This document shows, in pieces, positions 7,072 through 14,250 of a stretch of DNA of 38,281 bases. Within the stretch, counting starts at the first letter, position 1. Each line of letters begins with the position of its first letter. The position numbers and the translations under genes were made by a program. Source of the DNA: a virus; the IMG/VR virus record IMGVR_UViG_3300044712_000961, positions 1 through 38,281 of that record, one strand, 5' to 3'. The notes below the pieces were generated by a model. The model worked only from the letters and a program-made list of their open reading frames with translations, was not told where the DNA came from and made no database searches.

Positions 7072-7466
7072 TTACGCATCCTAAAGTTATAGATTTTAGT
7101 GATGGCAGTGAGGAACTCGTCCAAGGTCAGAACTGATTTTAGTTTATTGCATACACTACAGCACGGCACACAATTCTCTAAAGTATAGCCTTTAGTATTG
7201 TCTAATCGGTCGATACCGTTTCGTGGCTCTGTAACCATCTTTTCTTTAGCCCAACCTGTTTGAGTTTTTTTGCCAGCATAAACTGTCACAGAAACTATTC
7301 TTGGTTTTGGTTCTTCACCGCAAAAGAAACAGGCTTTTGAGGAAATGGTGTCAAACTCGTTAAAGGTTAATTCAAAACTGCGATTGCGACGACGGGCGCC
7401 CCGAACATAATCTTTAAAGAAACTATTTACGTACTTTCTAGTCCGTAAGTTAGTCATTAAAGACAT
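7068..7466 (-). CDS. HNH endonuclease
   Basis: This 132-residue basic protein has CFFC at 46-49, NGIDRLDN at 83-90 (the conserved Asp-Arg-Leu-Asp of the HNH core), NC at 98-99 and CCSVCN at 102-107, giving two CxxC zinc knuckles around the beta-beta-alpha metal fold. In phages this form is often a free-standing homing nuclease; HNH proteins also sit beside terminase genes and assist packaging, and the small terminase lies only about 340 bases away. No Shine-Dalgarno site is seen before ATG 7466 (or ATG 7457); the start lies directly next to the palindromes of the divergent spacer. Confidence 0.82.
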   Translation of the reverse strand: MSLMTNLRTRKYVNSFFKDYVRGARRRNRSFELTFNEFDTISSKACFFCGEEPKPRIVSVTVYAGKKTQTGWAKEKMVTEPRNGIDRLDNTKGYTLENCVPCCSVCNKLKSVLTLDEFLTAITKIYNFRMRK

Positions 7467-7474
7467 GTTGACGT

Positions 7475-7489
7475 GCCTAAAGTTTAGGC
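7475..7489. promoter_or_regulatory. Perfect palindrome in divergent spacer, left site
   Basis: GCCTAAA-G-TTTAGGC is a perfect 7-bp inverted repeat nine bases from the HNH start. It occupies the 51-bp spacer between the leftward HNH gene and the rightward packaging operon, the expected place for an operator controlling both. Confidence 0.55.
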
Positions 7490-7494
7490 TAAGG

Positions 7495-7514
7495 CTAGTT
7501 TTAAATAAAACTAG
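7495..7514. promoter_or_regulatory. Perfect palindrome in divergent spacer, right site
   Basis: CTAGTTTTA-AA-TAAAACTAG is a perfect 9-bp inverted repeat ending three bases before ATG 7518. It lacks a G/C-rich stem and T-tract, so it is not a terminator; a protein-binding site that blocks ribosome or polymerase access is more likely. Confidence 0.55.
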
Positions 7515-7517
7515 ACA

Positions 7518-7826
7518 ATGATATTAAAACACATACTCTCTAAACATACAGACACCATGGATAACACTCCAGATGACTACATTTCGACGGTAGAAAAGCG
7601 ATTATGGTATGCTGTGTTGGCGTCTTATTTTGTGGATGCCTCAATGAAAAGATTAGATTCGAGAGACTGGCAATATTTATTGTTCCAAGCGCAATCGGAT
7701 TGGACTAAAGCAATTTGTAGTATGATTGATTTGGATCATGATTTTTTTCTTGATACGCTGATTAAGTTTAAAAATTCAGGCAAAAAATTTACGATGGGTA
7801 CGGTGTTTGAAAAAGAACAAACCTAA
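7518..7826 (+). CDS. Hypothetical protein upstream of small terminase
   Basis: The ORF gives 102 residues from ATG 7518, or 89 from the in-frame ATG 7557 (MDNTPDDY). Neither start has a Shine-Dalgarno site. The helical, tryptophan-bearing pattern (RLWYAVLASYFVDA then RDWQYLLFQAQSDW, then ICSMIDLD) resembles short proteins that precede terminase genes in many phages, whose function is not established. The 3' end overlaps the TTG start of the small terminase. Confidence 0.6.
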   Translation: MILKHILSKHTDTMDNTPDDYISTVEKRLWYAVLASYFVDASMKRLDSRDWQYLLFQAQSDWTKAICSMIDLDHDFFLDTLIKFKNSGKKFTMGTVFEKEQT

Positions 7827-8364
7827 AAACAAAGTAGGCGCTCCCACAAGTTATAAGCCCGAATACTGTCAACAAATATTGGATTACTTCGGCGTAGCTC
7901 CTTATTACATGAAGCCAGTTGAAACTTATGACAAAAAGAGCGGGCAAGTTATAAAGATTATGATGGAAGTTGCTAGCGACACTCCATCAATGGCTGGTTT
8001 TGCATGTGAGCTTGGTGTTCATCGTGGAACACTTTGGGATTGGACAGAACGCTATCCAGAGTTTGCCGACGCCGTAAAAAAAGCTAAAGATTTACAAGAA
8101 CGTTTCCTCATAATTAATGGAAATAAGGGCATAATTAACACTGCGTTTTCAATTTTTATGGCTAAAAATGTGCTTAAATGGAGCGACCAACAAGAGATAA
8201 AACAATTTACCCAATCCAATGTTGAGATTAATGCGACTCTTAAAGAAAATCTTGCGGACTTTAGGAAAATCATTGAACTATCGAAGAATGAGCAACAAGA
8301 AAACAATTCGCAATTCGACAAGCAACTACTGGATGCTGGTCAAAAAAGCGAATCTAACAAGTAA
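7807..8364 (+). CDS. terS: Terminase small subunit (P22 gp3-like)
   Basis: The 185-residue protein begins with a basic tail and then GAPTSYKPEYCQ, the usual opening of gp3-type small terminases. A helix-turn-helix-like region follows around residues 60-85 (GVHRGTLWDWTERYPEFADAV), then an oligomerising helical segment and an Asn/Gln-rich C terminus. Small terminase recognises the packaging site and brings phage DNA to the large subunit. The TTG start lies inside the end of the preceding gene. A small zinc-finger ORF separates it from the large subunit. Confidence 0.85.
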   Translation: MKKNKPKNKVGAPTSYKPEYCQQILDYFGVAPYYMKPVETYDKKSGQVIKIMMEVASDTPSMAGFACELGVHRGTLWDWTERYPEFADAVKKAKDLQERFLIINGNKGIINTAFSIFMAKNVLKWSDQQEIKQFTQSNVEINATLKENLADFRKIIELSKNEQQENNSQFDKQLLDAGQKSESNK

Positions 8365-8533
8365 AGGTCTTTTTCCTTCAAGTCAGGAATTATTTGATTT
8401 GATGCATATCACTTCATGTGAGCACGCGCATGAGCGATGGAAAAAGCACTGGTCATTTTGTCCCGTGTGTGGCGCCATGCCAGATAACGATGGATTAATT
8501 AAGCATAAAGAAAAAGCTGAGATAACCTGTTGA
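8333..8533 (+). CDS. Small CxxC protein between terminase genes
   Basis: From ATG 8333 the ORF encodes 66 residues, overlapping the small terminase end in another frame and ending inside the large terminase start (TTGA). FCPVCG gives one CxxC, and an earlier SCEHAHERW offers another Cys plus His, so a small zinc site is possible. I recognise no family. The tight overlaps on both sides support it being a real gene; no strong Shine-Dalgarno site is present. Confidence 0.55.
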   Translation: MLVKKANLTSKGLFPSSQELFDLMHITSCEHAHERWKKHWSFCPVCGAMPDNDGLIKHKEKAEITC

Positions 8534-9252
8534 TTGATCACGATAAACTCTTAAGCGCTATTGATAATGCGAGAACGGCCGAAGAGTTTCAGGCTTTGGT
8601 TGATATACAAAAAGAGTATTACAAAACTAGCCTTTTCAATTTCTGTAAGTTTGTGTTGGGATTTAGTGATGTCACAAAAGACACTCACGGCGACATTCTC
8701 AATTCTTTACAGAGGCATTCGAAGAGGAAACTCATTGTTATGCCGCGTGGCTGTCTTAAGAGCACTCTCGCTTGTGTTGGATATCCTATTTGGCTGCTTA
8801 TTAATGATCCTAATCATAGGATTCTTATTGACTCTGAGTTATACACTAACTCCACTACATTCATCCGTGAGATCAAAGCGCATCTTGAATCACCAAAGCT
8901 TACAAACTTGTTTGGGCAATTCAAAGGTCCAGTGTGGAACTCAGACGAAATAATAATTCAACAGCGAACTAGGAATTACAAAGAGGCATCGATTATTGCT
9001 GGTGGAGTGGGTACGACAAGAGTTGGTCAGCATCATAGCGTGATCATTGGCGACGATTACAATAGCCATAACAATACAAATTCGGTTGAAAATGCTGAGA
9101 AAGTGATTGACCATTATCGCAGGAACATTAGTATTTTAGAGCCTGATGGTACTTATGTTATTATCGGGACGCGCTATCATACGATGGATGTGATAGCTCA
9201 TATTTTAGATAACGAAGATCACAACTGCACATTTAACTATAAAGGACTATAG
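8530..9252 (+). CDS. terL: Terminase large subunit, N-terminal ATPase half (split gene)
   Basis: This 240-residue protein is the packaging motor ATPase alone. Walker A-like PRGCLKST is at 72-79, Walker B VIIGDD at 171-176 and the coupling motif GTRYH at 213-217. The sequence then ends at residue 240 with TAG, at the point where family members run on into the nuclease domain. That domain is encoded at 9580-10365, after an intervening 107-aa gene. The three ORFs are in the same frame, separated only by TAG and TAA. The start is TTG overlapping the previous TGA. The halves presumably associate in the motor; whether readthrough joins them is unknown. Confidence 0.9.
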   Translation: MIDHDKLLSAIDNARTAEEFQALVDIQKEYYKTSLFNFCKFVLGFSDVTKDTHGDILNSLQRHSKRKLIVMPRGCLKSTLACVGYPIWLLINDPNHRILIDSELYTNSTTFIREIKAHLESPKLTNLFGQFKGPVWNSDEIIIQQRTRNYKEASIIAGGVGTTRVGQHHSVIIGDDYNSHNNTNSVENAEKVIDHYRRNISILEPDGTYVIIGTRYHTMDVIAHILDNEDHNCTFNYKGL

Positions 9253-9255
9253 ATA

Positions 9256-9579
9256 ATGAGCTTAAAGAATGACATCACATCATTGGGCGCCACTCGTTTT
9301 GCAGTGGGCTTATCGCAAATCGTTCGCTGTGTTGCTACTGATTATGTGACAGATTGGCAATTAAGAATTCTAGTTGGCGGTGGAACTTTAGAGATTGTGC
9401 CACCAGCATTTTCTGGAACAAGCACAGTTGCCGCAACCGCTTGGGGAACTGGTTACGCAGTTGGATCAAGTGAAGTTATCTTTGGGCAAGGTCCTGCAAC
9501 AGTTTATTTAGCTGCGACTGGTGCAACGATGACTGCGCAAATGGCATTGTTTTATTCAAACGGTGTTACATTAAAGTAA
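9256..9579 (+). CDS. Structural-like 107-aa protein inserted inside the terminase gene
   Basis: The product has a short N-terminal segment and a Gly/Ala/Thr/Val-rich, apparently all-beta body (GGGTLEIVPPAF, GTGYAVGSSEV, GPATVYLAATGAT) like small phage decoration or fibre-base proteins. It has its own weak Shine-Dalgarno site (AAAGGA, nine bases upstream). It starts three bases after the ATPase stop and ends directly against ATG of the nuclease half, in the same frame as both. It lacks intein end motifs, HNH or GIY-YIG residues. It is probably a virion protein that landed in the terminase linker. Family unrecognised. Confidence 0.75.
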   Translation: MSLKNDITSLGATRFAVGLSQIVRCVATDYVTDWQLRILVGGGTLEIVPPAFSGTSTVAATAWGTGYAVGSSEVIFGQGPATVYLAATGATMTAQMALFYSNGVTLK

Positions 9580-10365
9580 ATGAAATGGGATGTAGTTTAC
9601 AAGACTGCATACAATGAGGATGGCACAGCTTTTTTTCCAGAGAAGTTGTCATTGGAACGCCTTGAGGAAATTAAACGTTCTCAAGGCATTTATATTTTTA
9701 CGAATCAATATCTTAATAAGGTTATTCCAACAGAGCTTCAGACATTCAAACGAGACTGGCTCAAGATATATACAAGAGTACCAAGACGAGTTAACACTTT
9801 CATGGCTATTGATCCGGCTTTATCTGAAGCAGATACTGCGGACAATACTGGTATTGTGGTGGTTGATGTCGATGCCCAAAACCAAAGGTATGTTAGATAC
9901 GCCAAAAGGCATAGAGTTAACCCGACTGAGCTCATCGATCTTATCTTTAGATTACACGCTCAATTCAACACGACGGCAATTGGCGTTGAGCAGATCGCAT
10001 ACCAAAAAGCGCTTTTATATTTTCTTGATCAGGAAATGCGTCGACGCAATACAATTTTGCCAGTTGAGGGCATCAAGTATCCTCCGACAAAGTCTAAGCA
10101 AACCAGGATTTTGAGTTTAGTTCCCTATTTCGAATACGGACGAATGTTATTGAACCAAGGGTTACAGGAATTAGAACAAGAGCTATTAGAATTCCCACGT
10201 GGACGGCATGATGACTTAATTGACGCACTTGCTCAGATTGATTATCTTGCCTATCCGCCTACAGATAAGGAAGAGTTTAAGAAACCACATTCTCAACATC
10301 ATGCAGATTACGAGAAGTGGTACATCCACAATTTGCAAAAAAACCAAGACGTCATGGAAGAATAA
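9580..10365 (+). CDS. terL: Terminase large subunit, C-terminal nuclease half (split gene)
   Basis: The 261-residue protein begins with the usual ATPase-nuclease junction (WDVVYKTAYNEDGTAFFPE at 3-21) and continues with the RNase H-like headful nuclease. Asp78 is in FMAIDPA, Glu137 in GVEQIA, and the Asp pair 211-212 with Asp215 in RHDDLIDA; together these are the metal-binding acids. ATG 9580 follows the TAA of the inserted gene with no Shine-Dalgarno site, so it depends on reinitiation. It would cut concatemeric DNA at the start and end of packaging, and needs the separate ATPase half to work. Confidence 0.9.
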   Translation: MKWDVVYKTAYNEDGTAFFPEKLSLERLEEIKRSQGIYIFTNQYLNKVIPTELQTFKRDWLKIYTRVPRRVNTFMAIDPALSEADTADNTGIVVVDVDAQNQRYVRYAKRHRVNPTELIDLIFRLHAQFNTTAIGVEQIAYQKALLYFLDQEMRRRNTILPVEGIKYPPTKSKQTRILSLVPYFEYGRMLLNQGLQELEQELLEFPRGRHDDLIDALAQIDYLAYPPTDKEEFKKPHSQHHADYEKWYIHNLQKNQDVMEE

Positions 10366-10368
10366 AAT

Positions 10369-11007
10369 ATGATTTGGTTTCAAACTGTAAGCACATCAAG
10401 TTCATCGGCATCAGCGGCATCAATGACAATTACAACGATGAAGGCAGCTGGGTCATCGACATACACAACGCCGTCTAACGTTTCATTCTTAAAAGTTTAT
10501 GTAGTTGGTGGCGGTGGTGGCGGTGGTGGAAACACTGGTGCAGGTGCAGCTGGTGGAACATCAGCATTTGGAACTGTGTTTGCCTTAGGCGGTGCTCTTG
10601 GTGGCAACTCCACAATTGGCGGTGCAGGTGGCGGTGCCACTACAGGTGGGTTTGCCGGCTTCGCTGTGAGTGGTGGCGGCGGCGGCGCTGGTGGGAACTT
10701 TGTGGGAAGCCAGGGTGGACATGGTGGTAACTCAATTTTTGGTGGTGGTGGACCAGGTGGACCGACTAGCGGTTCTGGTGGAGCGCCTGCAGCTAATAGT
10801 GGCGGTGGCGGTGGTGCATGTGGATCTGTTGCTGGTGGCGCTGCCAGTGGTGGTGGCGCAGGTGGAGCGGCAGTTGTTTTAATTCCTGCTCCTGGTGCCA
10901 CATATTCATTTACAGTTGGCCCTGGTGGTAACGGTGGAAGTGGTGGCGGTGGTCAGATTGGTGCCACTGGCGCAATTGGTATTGTTGTTGTGGAAGAGTG
11001 GCGATGA
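10369..11007 (+). CDS. Glycine-rich adhesin-like protein
   Basis: The 212-residue protein has a Ser/Thr N terminus, then a FLKVYVVGGGGGGGG entry strand and about 140 residues of glycine runs, ending in a FTVGPGG...GIVVVEEW closing strand. This frame is typical of glycine-rich domains in tail-fibre tips (polyglycine II sandwich in T-even gp38-type adhesins). Such tips bind host receptors. Its place between the terminase nuclease and portal genes is unusual for an adhesin. The repetitive GGTGG codons favour recombination and length change. Adhesin function is inferred from composition. Confidence 0.65.
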   Translation: MIWFQTVSTSSSSASAASMTITTMKAAGSSTYTTPSNVSFLKVYVVGGGGGGGGNTGAGAAGGTSAFGTVFALGGALGGNSTIGGAGGGATTGGFAGFAVSGGGGGAGGNFVGSQGGHGGNSIFGGGGPGGPTSGSGGAPAANSGGGGGACGSVAGGAASGGGAGGAAVVLIPAPGATYSFTVGPGGNGGSGGGGQIGATGAIGIVVVEEWR

Positions 11008-11264
11008 GTAATTTAGTCGATAGTAAGGGTAAGACGATTGAGTTTAAGCCAAAGTTAAAAGTGGCAGAGCCAACTCAAGTGCAAGCATCTACTATTGACG
11101 TTGCTGAATTTCACAAAAAGACAATCAGTGATTGCCAAAACTATTTCCAAAAACTTGAGCACGCTTCACCGATGATTATTAAGGTGATGAAGCGAGCGTA
11201 TGCAGATGCGATTGATAATATGTGTAAAGCTTTAGATGAATGTAAAATAAAGGGGAGTAAATGA
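11004..11264 (+). CDS. Hypothetical 86-aa protein
   Basis: ATG 11004 overlaps the TGA of the glycine-rich gene (ATGA); GTG 10998 is an alternative. The product has a Lys-rich N terminus and two predicted helices (AEFHKKTISDCQNYFQKLEH and KVMKRAYADAIDNMCKALDE). I recognise no family. It belongs to a run of three small genes before the portal, joined by short overlaps. Confidence 0.6.
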   Translation: MSNLVDSKGKTIEFKPKLKVAEPTQVQASTIDVAEFHKKTISDCQNYFQKLEHASPMIIKVMKRAYADAIDNMCKALDECKIKGSK

Positions 11265-11551
11265 GCAATCAACAACAGGTAAGAAAACAAAAGGTGCCAA
11301 CTGAGTTATCGGCAAAGCTTTTGGAAGCACGTCAAGAGATTGAGCGTGCGCGTGTTTCTGGTGATGAGTATGTGGAAGTGCCAGAAGATGTATTTAAGTT
11401 CATGACCCAAGGCGCAGAGACTCCATTCTTAACAGATGGAAATCCTGGAGTGATGGTTTTTGTTGAGGGAACTCGCGAAAAGCTGATGTCTCAAGGCAAT
11501 ATGCCTGCAGAAGTTTACTACGATAAATACATCAAAAAAGCATTGGGCTAA
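11261..11551 (+). CDS. Hypothetical 96-aa protein
   Basis: A strong GGGGAG precedes ATG 11261, which overlaps the previous stop by four bases. The protein opens with a basic, helical segment (ELSAKLLEARQEIERAR) and ends in an aromatic region (EVYYDKYIKKAL). No domain recognised. Position before the portal suggests a head-assembly or packaging accessory. Confidence 0.65.
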   Translation: MSNQQQVRKQKVPTELSAKLLEARQEIERARVSGDEYVEVPEDVFKFMTQGAETPFLTDGNPGVMVFVEGTREKLMSQGNMPAEVYYDKYIKKALG

Positions 11552-11787
11552 TGGAAATAGCTGTCTACTTAACGATAGTTGTTTTGGCTGGACTAAATAT
11601 TTGTCAATACCTTTTTTGGTCTAGGCAAGTAAATCAGCTATTGAACAAGCTGATGAGTAGAAACTATGCTGAGTATGTTTCAATAGAAAAAGAAATTGCG
11701 TCGCCTCCCCAAGTCAAGATGGATCTTGATCCGGCAATTGATGAAGAAAAAGAAATATTGTCAGAACTTAACGGGATGTTAGCTTGA
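11551..11787 (+). CDS. Small membrane protein upstream of portal
   Basis: The 78-residue protein has an N-terminal transmembrane helix (about 4-23, IAVYLTIVVLAGLNICQYLF) followed by a charged, mostly acidic tail. ATG overlaps the previous stop by one base. Function unknown; an inner-membrane anchor for assembly or a lysis accessory are possible. The portal TTG start overlaps its TGA. Confidence 0.6.
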   Translation: MEIAVYLTIVVLAGLNICQYLFWSRQVNQLLNKLMSRNYAEYVSIEKEIASPPQVKMDLDPAIDEEKEILSELNGMLA

Positions 11788-13871
11788 GTATATTCGACAA
11801 AGTTTTAGGCAAGTTGGGTTCACCCACCAAGGATGGCGCTCAGTTAGCAGAGATTCAATCTGCTAACGAGCAGCCCATGGATGAGCAAAAGATTGTTTCT
11901 TACGTCAAACAAAAGATTGATGAAAGTCGCCAGTCTAATTCACGCATTATCATTGAAGGCATTTACTTAACAAACACTGCATATTTAGTTGGTTACAACC
12001 AAGTTGTGTTTGATCCTAATATTAGACAATTTAAAAATGCTGATAATCGCCGTCGAATTAATAGAGCCGCATTTAAGATCAATAAGATATTGCCAACATG
12101 TCAGAACAGATTAGCTAGACTTTGCAAGAGTCCACCAAAGTATGAAGTAAGACCGAATTCGAATGATGTTGATGACAAAGACGCTGCAGTATTGGGCGTT
12201 GAGATCATTAACGATACGATGGATAAGAACGAATTTCAGTCTAAACAACAAGAGCTATTGATGTCGACCATGCAAGGTGGACACGCTTATGTGCAGACGT
12301 CTTGGGATCCCAATGCTGGTAATCCCATGTATGATCCTGACACTGGTGAGCTTGTTGGTTATGAAGGCGACATTAAATTAGAGATTTTGAATTGCTTGCA
12401 GGTGTTTCCCGATCCTTTGGCTAAGACGGTTGAGGAATGTAACTATCTGATTAAAGCTAAGGTAAGGAAATTAGATTATTTCAAAGAGCGATTTCCAGAG
12501 CGTGGACATTTAGTAAAAGAGGAAGCCACTTGGCTTATTTCGTCCACATATGACATGCGTACAAATGCAATGTCGCCCGCTGGAATTGCTGGTGCTCAAA
12601 TCAATGAGCAGCAAAAGAACTCCGCAATAGAATTGGTTTATTATGAAAAGCGCAGCAAGGATCATCCGAATGGCCGAATGATCATTTGCGCAAGCGGGGT
12701 ATTGCTTGAGGATAAAGAGCTACCTATTGGTGAATACGATATTGTTAAGTTTGATGATATCTTGGTTAGTGGACGGTACAATTCTGAAGCAGTTATTACT
12801 CATTTACGTCCTATACAAGACCAATATGTAATCTTGCGTACAAAAATGGCCGATTGGATTAAGCGCACTTTAGGTGGCAAATATCTAGCGGCAAAGGGCG
12901 CTAACCTTTCACAAGAAGCTCTTAACTCTGAGAGTGGTGAAGTGGTTGAGTATAATCCAGTGCCGAATGCAGCTCCGCCAATGGCGATGCAGATTCCGCA
13001 ATTGCCAGCGTACACTTATCAAGACTTAGAGGTTTTAGATAAGGAGTTTGATTTTGTTTCTGGCATTAACGAAATATCCCGTGGTGTTTTGCCATCGGCT
13101 TCAATTCCAGCTGCGGGAATGGCCTTTTTGCAAGAGCAAGATCAAACGAGAATTGGTGTTTCTACTAATCGAAATGAGATTGGTTACTCAAAAGTTGGCC
13201 GACATATTTTAAAATATGCGCATAAAATGATGCAGACTCCACGGCTTATGAAATTGGCCGGTGATGGATTGCAATACACAGTTAAAGAGTTTGTCGGTGA
13301 GGATATCAATGGAAACTATGACTGTAGAGTTGTGCCTGGTAGTACTCTTCCTGACAGTCTTGTACTTAAACGCCAAGACTTAATGACGGCATTCAATGCT
13401 GGCCTATTAGGAAATCCTCAAGATCCAAAGGTGCAAGCTCGTGTTCTTAAGGACATGCAGTTTGGTGATATCCAAGACATTTGGAAAACAAGAAACTTGG
13501 ATGATGCTCAGATCAAAAAAGCTATTGATATGATTGAGCACAGTCAGATGCCTGTTGCTCATGAATGGGACAATCACGAATTGTTCATTCAAGAGCTCAA
13601 TGACTTTAGAAAAACAGATAAATTTGATCAGATGTCAGATGAGCAAAAGGGAATGCTCAATATGTGCGTTGAGCAGCACATTAATTTCTTGGTTAATCTG
13701 ACCAATCCAGAAGTTGGCCAAGCACAAAACATGGCTGAGCACGTTGTAAATACAATGCATGAACAAGATCAAGGAGCTAGTGGACAAATGGGCGTTGAGC
13801 CGCCACCACAGCCGGCAGGGCCTGGAATTCCAACAATACAGGGCCAAGGCCCTCAAGCGATGGGAGCTTAA
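11784..13871 (+). CDS. Portal protein (P22 gp1-like)
   Basis: The 695-residue protein is close to the P22 portal in length (725) and lies where the portal is expected. Recognisable pieces include RINRAAFKINKILPTCQNRL near residues 90-110, the QVFPDPLAKTVEEC wing region near 205-218, the ILRTKMADWIKRT stem-like helices near 350-362, FVSGINEISRGVLPSAS, and a Pro/Gly-rich C-terminal tail. Twelve copies would form the ring through which the motor pumps DNA. The start is TTG in a TTGA overlap with the membrane-protein gene; there is no ATG nearby. Confidence 0.92.
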   Translation: MSIFDKVLGKLGSPTKDGAQLAEIQSANEQPMDEQKIVSYVKQKIDESRQSNSRIIIEGIYLTNTAYLVGYNQVVFDPNIRQFKNADNRRRINRAAFKINKILPTCQNRLARLCKSPPKYEVRPNSNDVDDKDAAVLGVEIINDTMDKNEFQSKQQELLMSTMQGGHAYVQTSWDPNAGNPMYDPDTGELVGYEGDIKLEILNCLQVFPDPLAKTVEECNYLIKAKVRKLDYFKERFPERGHLVKEEATWLISSTYDMRTNAMSPAGIAGAQINEQQKNSAIELVYYEKRSKDHPNGRMIICASGVLLEDKELPIGEYDIVKFDDILVSGRYNSEAVITHLRPIQDQYVILRTKMADWIKRTLGGKYLAAKGANLSQEALNSESGEVVEYNPVPNAAPPMAMQIPQLPAYTYQDLEVLDKEFDFVSGINEISRGVLPSASIPAAGMAFLQEQDQTRIGVSTNRNEIGYSKVGRHILKYAHKMMQTPRLMKLAGDGLQYTVKEFVGEDINGNYDCRVVPGSTLPDSLVLKRQDLMTAFNAGLLGNPQDPKVQARVLKDMQFGDIQDIWKTRNLDDAQIKKAIDMIEHSQMPVAHEWDNHELFIQELNDFRKTDKFDQMSDEQKGMLNMCVEQHINFLVNLTNPEVGQAQNMAEHVVNTMHEQDQGASGQMGVEPPPQPAGPGIPTIQGQGPQAMGA

Positions 13872-14240
13872 ATGTCTTTTTATAAAGAAGCCTTAATGAA
13901 GCATTTGTCTAAACTTAAAGGATCAAAGCATGGCCAAGTTATGGCTCATCCGAATGAAGATCCTGAAAACAAAATGCATGATCAAGCTCCAGAAGTAAAA
14001 GGTCATGAAATGGGTGATGGGCAAGTGGTTGCGCCATCTACTGTTGAGGAAGACATGGAGCATGAAGAGGGTGAAGAAAAAGGCATGATGGAGCATGAGG
14101 ATGAAGCTCAAGATATTGAATTAATCAAAAAGATTTTAGGTGAAAGTAAGCTTGCTCAAAAAGGAATGGACCTTGGAGTAGCTAAACAAGAATCAAAAGA
14201 AAAACATGGCAAATTGTTTGCCAAAAAAATGAAAGTTTAA
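13872..14240 (+). CDS. Acidic head-associated hypothetical protein
   Basis: This 122-residue protein begins directly after the portal stop. It is rich in Glu, His, Met and Lys, with an acidic middle (EEDMEHEEGEEKG) and a basic helical C terminus (AKKMKV). The pattern of an acidic disordered region plus a basic C-terminal helix is like assembly chaperones or scaffold helpers, and the next gene is the scaffold. No family recognised. Confidence 0.65.
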   Translation: MSFYKEALMKHLSKLKGSKHGQVMAHPNEDPENKMHDQAPEVKGHEMGDGQVVAPSTVEEDMEHEEGEEKGMMEHEDEAQDIELIKKILGESKLAQKGMDLGVAKQESKEKHGKLFAKKMKV

Positions 14241-14250
14241 GGAGTAACAA

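Noticed and set aside
7495-7514. Rho-independent terminator
   Set aside because: The stem is almost wholly A/T and ends three bases from a start codon; no T-tract follows.
9250-9252. Terminase break as a sequencing error
   Set aside because: A single-base error cannot explain a 330-base in-frame insert with its own start, stop and distinct composition.
9250-9579. Intein or group I intron in the terminase
   Set aside because: The segment is one clean ORF bounded by stop and start codons, lacks Cys/Ser-first and His-Asn-last intein motifs, and is short for an intron with an ORF.
10497-10901. 134-aa proline-rich reverse-strand ORF
   Set aside because: It is the complement of glycine codons of the adhesin-like gene; no ribosome site, and it exists only because GGN reads as CCN backwards.
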